A stretch of DNA of 39,915 nt from UBA5209 sp964625015 (GTDB lineage Bacteria; Patescibacteriota; Dojkabacteria; SC72). The notes beneath the pieces are model-generated. The model worked only from the letters and a program-made list of their open reading frames with translations, ran no database searches and was not told where the DNA came from. The DNA is taken from NCBI GenBank assembly GCA_964625015.1, contig CAZUZI010000008.1, positions 1-39,915 of the forward strand, in the 5' to 3' direction. This document shows, piece by piece, positions 31,463 to 37,300 of this stretch (position 1 is the stretch's first letter; every line of letters begins with the position of its first letter). Made by a program: the position numbers and the translations under genes.

Positions 31463-31656
31463 TATGCTATCCTCCAGCCAGAGATTATTTTTTCAACGCT
31501 TACTTTCTCGGCCTCAAAATTATTGTCAATCAAAGCGGACATCAAGTCATCGATTATCTTGTCCATTTCGTTGACATCATCGGAAGGTATATAATTAACA
31601 CAATCATTAAGTAATGAGGCTTTTTTATCGATACGGTTTAGCATTTTAACTGACAT
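31462..31656 (-). CDS. Small hypothetical protein
   Basis: 64 residues with AAAGGGGG upstream: MSVKMLNRIDKKASLLNDCV, NYIPSDDVNEMDKIIDDLMS and ALIDNNFEAEKVSVEKIISG. It is helical and acidic and ends GWRIA, with its last base shared with the next start. No motif is recognised. The strong ribosome site resembles those of the two micro-genes of this operon. Confidence 0.58.
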   Translation of the reverse strand: MSVKMLNRIDKKASLLNDCVNYIPSDDVNEMDKIIDDLMSALIDNNFEAEKVSVEKIISGWRIA

Positions 31657-31670
31657 AATAATTCCCCCTT

Positions 31671-31778
31671 TTATTTATTCAAGGAAACGATAACATCGAT
31701 AACCCGAGCATTAAAGCCATATTTATTCATTAACGCAAACATATAACCCTGCAAAAACTCTTTTGTGTATCTCTTCAT
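31671..31778 (-). CDS. 35-residue micro-protein, paralogue of the 20-residue one at 32087
   Basis: Sequence MKRYTKEFLQGYMFALMNKY then GFNARVIDVIVSLNK. AAAAGGGGG lies upstream of the ATG, and the gene overlaps its upstream neighbour by four bases. The first 19 residues match the micro-gene at 32087-32149 in pattern (KRY-S/T-K/R-EFL-x-GY-x-x-ALMNK). An amphipathic helix with conserved Tyr, Phe, Leu and Met is likely. The shared pattern and strong ribosome sites support real translation. Function unknown. Confidence 0.55.
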   Translation of the reverse strand: MKRYTKEFLQGYMFALMNKYGFNARVIDVIVSLNK

Positions 31779-32074
31779 AATTCGCCCCCTTTTTTATCGT
31801 TTTTTTCGCTTTTTTTCTTTTCAATATCTTCTTTCATAGCATCAATTAGCATTCCAGCTATTACATTGCCCATCTCTAACAAAATTTTAGCTTTTTCTTG
31901 TAGCCCAGCTAACTTGATTCTTTCACTCTCACAAAGAGATCTACCAGAGTCTATTTTATCGTTCAGTTTTTCAAACTCTGGTAATAGCTCATTTCTTTTT
32001 GCTTTGATAGTATCTAACTCTAATTTCAGCATTTCAATATCTCCGACAAATCTATCATACTTTGTTTTACTCAT
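31775..32074 (-). CDS. Coiled-coil hypothetical protein
   Basis: 99 residues with AAGGAG upstream. Two coiled-coil helices are evident: VGDIEMLKLELDTIKAKRNE with LLPEFEKLNDKIDSG, and ESERIKLAGLQEKAKILLEM. They are followed by an alpha segment (GNVIAGMLIDAMKEDIEKKK) and a Lys/Asp-rich tail. It probably forms dimers. It lies second in the - strand operon between the two micro-gene paralogues. No family is recognised. Confidence 0.6.
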   Translation of the reverse strand: MSKTKYDRFVGDIEMLKLELDTIKAKRNELLPEFEKLNDKIDSGRSLCESERIKLAGLQEKAKILLEMGNVIAGMLIDAMKEDIEKKKSEKNDKKGGEL

Positions 32075-32086
32075 ATTATTTTCTCC

Positions 32087-32149
32087 TTATTTGTTCATTA
32101 ACGCCCAAAGATAACCCATCAAAAATTCTCGGCTGTATCTCTTGTTCAT
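32087..32149 (-). CDS. 20-residue micro-protein, first gene of the - strand operon
   Basis: MNKRYSREFLMGYLWALMNK, 20 residues, preceded by AAAGGGGGTGAT at ideal spacing and directly behind the - strand promoter. It resembles the first 19 residues of the 35-residue micro-gene at 31671-31778 (RY, EFL, GY and ALMNK shared). It could be a functional peptide, or a leader peptide whose translation controls the operon; the similarity to a second copy in mid-operon favours a functional peptide. Confidence 0.5.
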   Translation of the reverse strand: MNKRYSREFLMGYLWALMNK

Positions 32150-32176
32150 ATTATCACCCCCTTTGAAAGTAAACTA

Positions 32177-32206
32177 ATTATATCATTATATATGTATAAG
32201 TGTCAA
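32177..32206 (-). promoter_or_regulatory. Sigma-70 promoter of the - strand early operon
   Basis: On the - strand TTGACA (32206-32201), an 18-base spacer and TATAAT (32182-32177). Both hexamers are perfect; spacing is one base above optimum. The predicted start is ~20 bases before the first micro-gene's start codon. It faces away from the terminase gene, making 32150-32404 a divergent control region. Confidence 0.78.
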
Positions 32207-32283
32207 GTGATATTTTAGTGTTGTAATACACCGCCCGCTTTTCTCTTTTCCCCCTTCCCCTTATTCGTTTATATTATATATAT

Positions 32284-32401
32284 ATCTTAATTAAAAAGTA
32301 GTTATAACAAGTAGTTTATATATCTTGTTTATTTATCTTAAGGTTTCCAGGTTATAATCTTAATAAGTCTAATAATCTAAAATATAAGTGAGGTTATCTA
32401 A
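32284..32401. repeat. ATCTTAA-type repeats in the AT-rich control region
   Basis: ATCTTAA occurs at 32284-32290, 32335-32341 and 32357-32363, with related ATCTTG (32322), ATCTAA (32375) and ATCTAA (32396). AAGTAGTT also occurs twice close together near 32297 and 32310. A lone TATAAT at 32353-32358 has no -35 partner. The rest of 32207-32404 is AT-rich with no open frame. It may be an operator array, an origin unwinding element or a late promoter. Confidence 0.4.
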
Positions 32402-32404
32402 GAA

Positions 32405-32989
32405 TTGACTGACTTAAACTCTTTAACTAAGGCTGAATTGCTCGTTGACGAATACCTTAACAACGGCTTTTGTAAATATAAGGCCATAATGAAAATATAC
32501 GGCTATGATGAGAATAAGGCCAAGTCATCAGTTAAGGTTATCTTTGATGGACGCAAGGTTAAAGAGATCCTGGCCAGAGTATCCACCAAGTTAGACATAA
32601 CCCTTGATTATCTCGAGCAAGCACTACGCCAAGAGATTGACTACATACCCCCCAAACCTACAGCTTCTCATAGGCAAGCAAGGATTAACGCCATACAAAC
32701 AGCCATGAGATTAAAACGCTTTGATAAGACAAGCGGAGCTATTGACCTTGACTCGTTGTTCAATGAAGTAGCTAATCAGGAATTATCCACACCCATTGAA
32801 AATAAGCCTGTGGATAACTTACCCATGAAGCCAGAGGGGGGGGTGGGGGTGTCACCAATGACCCCATCTATACGGGATGAAAAATCTAAAATTGAGGATA
32901 ATGGGTATAAGAGATTTGATATAAAGGAATTAAAGAGGATTACAGAGCCTTTGAGTGCAGAGATGGCAGGTATACCCGAATTGAATTAA
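32405..32989 (+). CDS. Probable terminase small subunit
   Basis: 194 residues from a TTG start behind TGAGGT (a longish gap). Residues ~8-75 have the helix-turn-helix and helical pattern of terminase small subunits: KAELLVDEYLNNGFCKYKAI, MKIYGYDENKAKSSVKVIF and KEILARVSTKLDITLDYLEQ. The middle is a helix-rich oligomer section (PTASHRQARINAIQTAMRLK). The C-terminal ~80 residues are Pro/Gly-rich and disordered, as is common for the part that contacts the large subunit. It would recognise the packaging site. An alternative is an early regulator, since it lies apart from the large terminase; the late-operon lead position favours terminase. Confidence 0.6.
   Translation: MTDLNSLTKAELLVDEYLNNGFCKYKAIMKIYGYDENKAKSSVKVIFDGRKVKEILARVSTKLDITLDYLEQALRQEIDYIPPKPTASHRQARINAIQTAMRLKRFDKTSGAIDLDSLFNEVANQELSTPIENKPVDNLPMKPEGGVGVSPMTPSIRDEKSKIEDNGYKRFDIKELKRITEPLSAEMAGIPELN
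32783..32817. other. Two perfect inverted DnaA boxes
   Basis: TTATCCACA (32783-32791) and its reverse complement TGTGGATAA (32809-32817), 17 bases apart, both match the high-affinity DnaA box. They lie within the terminase small subunit gene about 400 bases from the AT-rich control region. They are a possible host-DnaA-bound origin or a regulatory site. Confidence 0.5.
32836..32849 (+). other. G8-T-G5 run
   Basis: Eight G, one T and five G in a row in an otherwise AT-rich genome, coding EGGVGVS in the terminase gene tail. Possible uses are a structured G-rich element or a slippery site; a homopolymer sequencing error that would shift the frame is also possible. Confidence 0.6.
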
Positions 32990-32997
32990 AACGCTTA

Positions 32998-33015
32998 ACC
33001 TGGGTAAAGCCAGGT
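32998..33015 (+). other. Small hairpin between terminase and fibre genes
   Basis: ACCTGG (32998-33003) and CCAGGT (33010-33015) form a 6-bp stem with loop GTAAAG, nine bases after the terminase stop. There is no T-run, so a processing or mRNA-stability structure is more likely than a terminator. Confidence 0.4.
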
Positions 33016-33052
33016 GGCAATAAGAAGAGATTAAAGAGGAGGAGAGGAAGAA

Positions 33053-33289
33053 ATGCAGTTTAACATGAATTACAAGCCAGAGTGTTCGGAGGTAGATGAG
33101 ACGGGAGCGGATAAGTATTATGGGTTTATGAATTTTGATGGGAGCGGGTATATTTTGAAAGAGATAGCGAATATGGATGGGACGAAGAGTTATAGGTATT
33201 GCAGGACCACGAGTGGGGATTTTGCTGGGAGTTGGACAGGAAGGGCTGGGTTGACTTATGGAACATACGCCGCAGTATTTGGCGGATAA
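33053..33289 (+). CDS. Small virion-associated-like protein
   Basis: 78 residues with AGGAGGAG upstream. The pattern KYYGFMNFDGSGYILKEIAN, SYRYCRTTSGDFAGSW and GRAGLTYGTYAAVFGG is a short beta-barrel-like unit I have seen beside fibre genes of phages and prophages, usually annotated as hypothetical or minor structural protein. It opens the fibre block 63 bases after the terminase gene. No catalytic residues. Role as fibre accessory is inferred from position and composition. Confidence 0.62.
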   Translation: MQFNMNYKPECSEVDETGADKYYGFMNFDGSGYILKEIANMDGTKSYRYCRTTSGDFAGSWTGRAGLTYGTYAAVFGG

Positions 33290-33306
33290 TCAGGAGGTAA
33301 ACAAAC

Positions 33307-34356
33307 ATGGTTGAGAGAGCGGCATTAAACCCTTTTCAAGGGGAGTTGCAGAAGTTAAACGACATAACAGGGTATTTAAACCTGAAGGGTGTGATTGATT
33401 GCAGCGGGAATCCGAACTATCCTGCTGGGACTGCTGGTGATTTTTATGTGGTTTCAGTAGCTGGGAAGATAGGAGGAGCTTCGGGTTTAGATGTTTATGT
33501 TAAGGATTTGATACTGTGTATTACAGATAACGCTGGTGGAGACCAGGCTGCAGTTGGGGATAAGTGGGATATTATTCCTGGTGGAGGAGACGAGATTCAT
33601 TATGACCCTGGAACACCGAATAATGCAATTCTTAAAAAGACTGGTGCAATCACAGCTGGAGACATCACAGCAACTCCTCCTTATGGAGTCCCTGAATCAT
33701 TGATTATCCCTAACGATGAAATCTTAACTTTTACCAATGACTCATCTTCACATGAAGTAGGGGAAACTTTACTCGGGGCAAACTTTAACTGGACCATGAC
33801 CAGAAACCTCGAAGCCAATACATCTCAAGCAGTATCTGGAGCAACTCTTGATGGCAGCCCTGTAAGTGTTACTCCTGGAACTGTAAGAACCCTTGCTGGA
33901 ACTTTCGGTGCTGGATTAAACCCAGCTGATTATGCGGCATACTCATATACTTTGAATACTGTTGGCGATGACGGATTCGCTGATTCAGCATCAACTTCAA
34001 TATTATTCAGATGGAAAAGATACTGGGGAGTCTGGAATGTTACTGGTGCTGGCGGAAGTGTGCCAACAGATGCTGAAATCGTTGCTGCTTTCTCTGGTGA
34101 ATATGGCACAAGCAAACCTGTAACCAAAACATTCAATGCCTCTGCGCCAACTCCTCCTTATAACCTTGTCTTTGCTTGGCCTTTATCATGGGGTTTACCA
34201 GTCCAAACAAAAATTGGAGGACTCGATTTTACTGATTATACTTCTGCCACTATCGTTAGCTTTGTTAACGCTTCTGGCGGAACAACTGATTATTATGTGA
34301 TTTATACCAATAACCAAACCAGTGACGCAGCTGTCACCTGGCAAATAGTGTCATAG
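33307..34356 (+). CDS. Fibre-like structural protein
   Basis: 349 residues with AGGAGG upstream. Residues ~15-100 carry the common fibre module: LNLKGVIDCSGNPNYPAGTA, GDFYVVSVAGKIGGASG, LILCITDNAGGDQAAVGDKW. After a Gly/Pro linker the C-terminal ~220 residues are Ser, Thr and Ala-rich beta sandwiches (LTFTNDSSSHEVGETLLGAN; ALDGSPVSVT-like loops; SWGLPVQTKIGGLDFTDYTS). It is probably the fibre part nearest the tail or a separate short fibre. The LTFTND motif echoes LSFTND in the 1-666 gene, suggesting shared domain ancestry. It stops 12 bases before the giant gene. Confidence 0.65.
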   Translation: MVERAALNPFQGELQKLNDITGYLNLKGVIDCSGNPNYPAGTAGDFYVVSVAGKIGGASGLDVYVKDLILCITDNAGGDQAAVGDKWDIIPGGGDEIHYDPGTPNNAILKKTGAITAGDITATPPYGVPESLIIPNDEILTFTNDSSSHEVGETLLGANFNWTMTRNLEANTSQAVSGATLDGSPVSVTPGTVRTLAGTFGAGLNPADYAAYSYTLNTVGDDGFADSASTSILFRWKRYWGVWNVTGAGGSVPTDAEIVAAFSGEYGTSKPVTKTFNASAPTPPYNLVFAWPLSWGLPVQTKIGGLDFTDYTSATIVSFVNASGGTTDYYVIYTNNQTSDAAVTWQIVS

Positions 34357-34368
34357 GAGGAATAAAAA

Positions 34369-37300
34369 ATGGTCAGAATACCTGGAACAAATGTCTTAGG
34401 AAAAATTGCCCCGTTCGATACAGCAGATACTTACCCTACTCATGTGGACATTTATGGAAAGGGTGGATTCCGTGTTGTCGCTGATAACACCGAAAGAAAT
34501 GCAATATCCACCGACCGCTGCACAGCAGGTATGTTTGTCCATGTCCTGTCCTCTGGTATAACCTATGTCCTTAAATCTGGCTTCCATACCCCTCTCGTTG
34601 ATGGCGATTTTGATATAGCCATATCTCCTTCAGGCGGAAACGATTGGTCAAGAAGCAGCGTAGATAATAGCCTTACCCAAGCATATCCAGGAGATAAAGT
34701 TGTCCTTAAAGATGCCTCAAGCAATATTAAAACAGAAATGTATGCACAGCAATTCGGTAGTAACTTAATTGGCTATGATGGCAGTGACCCTACTGTAAAT
34801 ATGACTGGTGTTGGCTCTTATTACACACAAGGATTGTTCGGCTCTTTCAGGACTCCTTATGGAATCAAAACAAACTTTGCACAAAATCCGTCTTTTGAAC
34901 ATTATTCTGAAATATTTATCAATTTCAATAACTGGGGTTGCCATATTGAAATGGGTGAATATCCAACAATATTTGCATCAACTGATTCATACGATGGAAC
35001 TTATGCTTGTGAACTTAGGCCAAATGGAGACCATACTCAAGTAGACCAGGTAATTCCAACAACTGAAACTTTATTTACACTCGACGATTGGTTGTTCTCA
35101 ATGGGAGAAGTATTTGACCCAGCATATTATCCAACAAGAACTGGAGATGCCCATGGTGGAAGTTATGCCGTCCAATTTAATGGAGCTCCTGGGAATATGT
35201 CACTACTTGCACAGTCATACACAGGACTTACTCCAACTGATTCTTATACCTGCAGCTTCTGGGCAAAAGGTGACGGAGTTGAAACCATCCAAATAGCTTA
35301 TCTGTATGAAGATAGTGGAATGTATTGCTGGAATTTCACTGGACCACTATCTGGGACTTGGTCTCCAGCTGATATTGAAACTGAACATTTACTTAATGGA
35401 AACTTTGAATCGTGGACTCTTGGACTCCCAGATAACTGGAATACTATGGCTACTGGACCTGGAACTCCTACTTATACCCAAGAACTTGTTAAGGTTCATG
35501 GAGGAACTTCATCTTGTAAAATTACTGGAGATGCAGGAACTGCTGGCATGGTACTACAAGCAATAACTGGTTTAAGTTCTGGCGAAGAAGTATCTGCTTC
35601 AGTTTGGATTGCTGGTGATATTGGCTCTGAACACGCAAGCGTTGTATTCTTAGACCAATCATCATCTTTTATTTGGAACTTTACTACACAAAGTTGGGAT
35701 GCCTTTATGGGCTCTCCAACTGCAGACCAACAGATTGAAAGAACCCTTACAACTTCTTGGGAAGAAGTGGAAACTGATGTAGATGCTTATACAGATGGAA
35801 GTTTGATGATAGGCATTGTCGGAGACAACACTGGCTCTATTTATGTTGATGACGCTTCTTTATTAACAATTTTAAGAGGCCCTCAACCAGACCAGATTTA
35901 TACTGTTACACCAGCCACAACTTATACTCAATACACAACTCCATCTCCACAAGTTGTAGTCCCTGCTGGAGGAGAATTTACACTTGGATTTATTTCATTC
36001 TCAAGTGTTCCAATTGTTGATGATATCCAATTATTGCTTGGAGGAACTACTCCAGATATTGCAGTTAATGGGGGCTGCGAAGATTGGACATCTGCTTATG
36101 CTCCTCATGTGTTTTCTTTATATGCAAAGAATGTAACTGAACCAACAGGGACAATAAGGATAGGATTTAAAACAGGACCATTTGGACCACTTGGAGAACT
36201 TCAATATGACTGGGATGATAATACCTGGAAAGAACGAGATTCAGAATCAATCGTCCAAAATTCATACGAAATAACAATATCTGGAACTTCTTATGCACGA
36301 TATAATGCACCAGCAATAACACCTCCTACTGGATATGATGGAGTGATAGTTGAGATAAGCGCAGAAGAAGATAATAATATCATTGTCGATGCTGCCCAAT
36401 TTGAAATTGGAAGTGCGCCATCAGTTTATGTTGAAAGTGGAACTCCAAATTTATTGCATAACTCTTCATTTGAAAGATTCTATAATTACTTGCCTTATTT
36501 CTGGGAGATACAAGGACTTCCTTTTCCAGCATTAAACACTCAAGAATCTTCTGTTAAACTTGAAAATTCTTCAGATGCCTGGGATGGAAACTGTGCAATT
36601 AAATTTACCAATGATTCTTTTGGTAATCCATTGTTTGTCATAACTTCATTAAGAACAGCTTTTGATGAAATATTGACAGTTACATATAGAGCCAAAGGAG
36701 ATGTTGGCGGAGAAAGATGCTGTATGGCATTTGGTCGTGGAAGTTCAGAAGAAAATGAGGGTGGACCGACAGAACTTTGGGATTTTGTAAATAAACAATG
36801 GGTTTCTTTCTCTGGTTTTCCTCCAGAAATTATCTGGGCAGAAACATTAACTACTTCTTACCAGGAATTTAGTTCTACCATAAAACTTGAAGAAGGACTT
36901 TATTCTTACTATTTTGTAAATGTTCTTGGAAACTGGCCAACAGCTGGAATAACAGGAAGAGAAAATGAAGTATTTTATTTCGATGGATTCCAATTTGATG
37001 TTGGGAATAAAGCAATGCCATTTAATATCAATGGAAGGAGCAACATACTTGAAAACCCTTCTTTTGAGGATTATCAATCTTCTCCATCTCTATCATTTGA
37101 TAATTGGGAAACATTTGACCCATCAACTGGCTCTGGAATAATAGAGGTTTCCAGTGATGCTGAAGATAGGAATACAGCAGTAAAAGCAACCGTTGATGGC
37201 TCTGGTAATATAATTGGTCTATACCAAGATGTTACTGGCTTGAATCCAGGATTTATTTATTGTTTGTCTGTTTATGCCAAAGGCTCTGGTGCTCCTGGCC

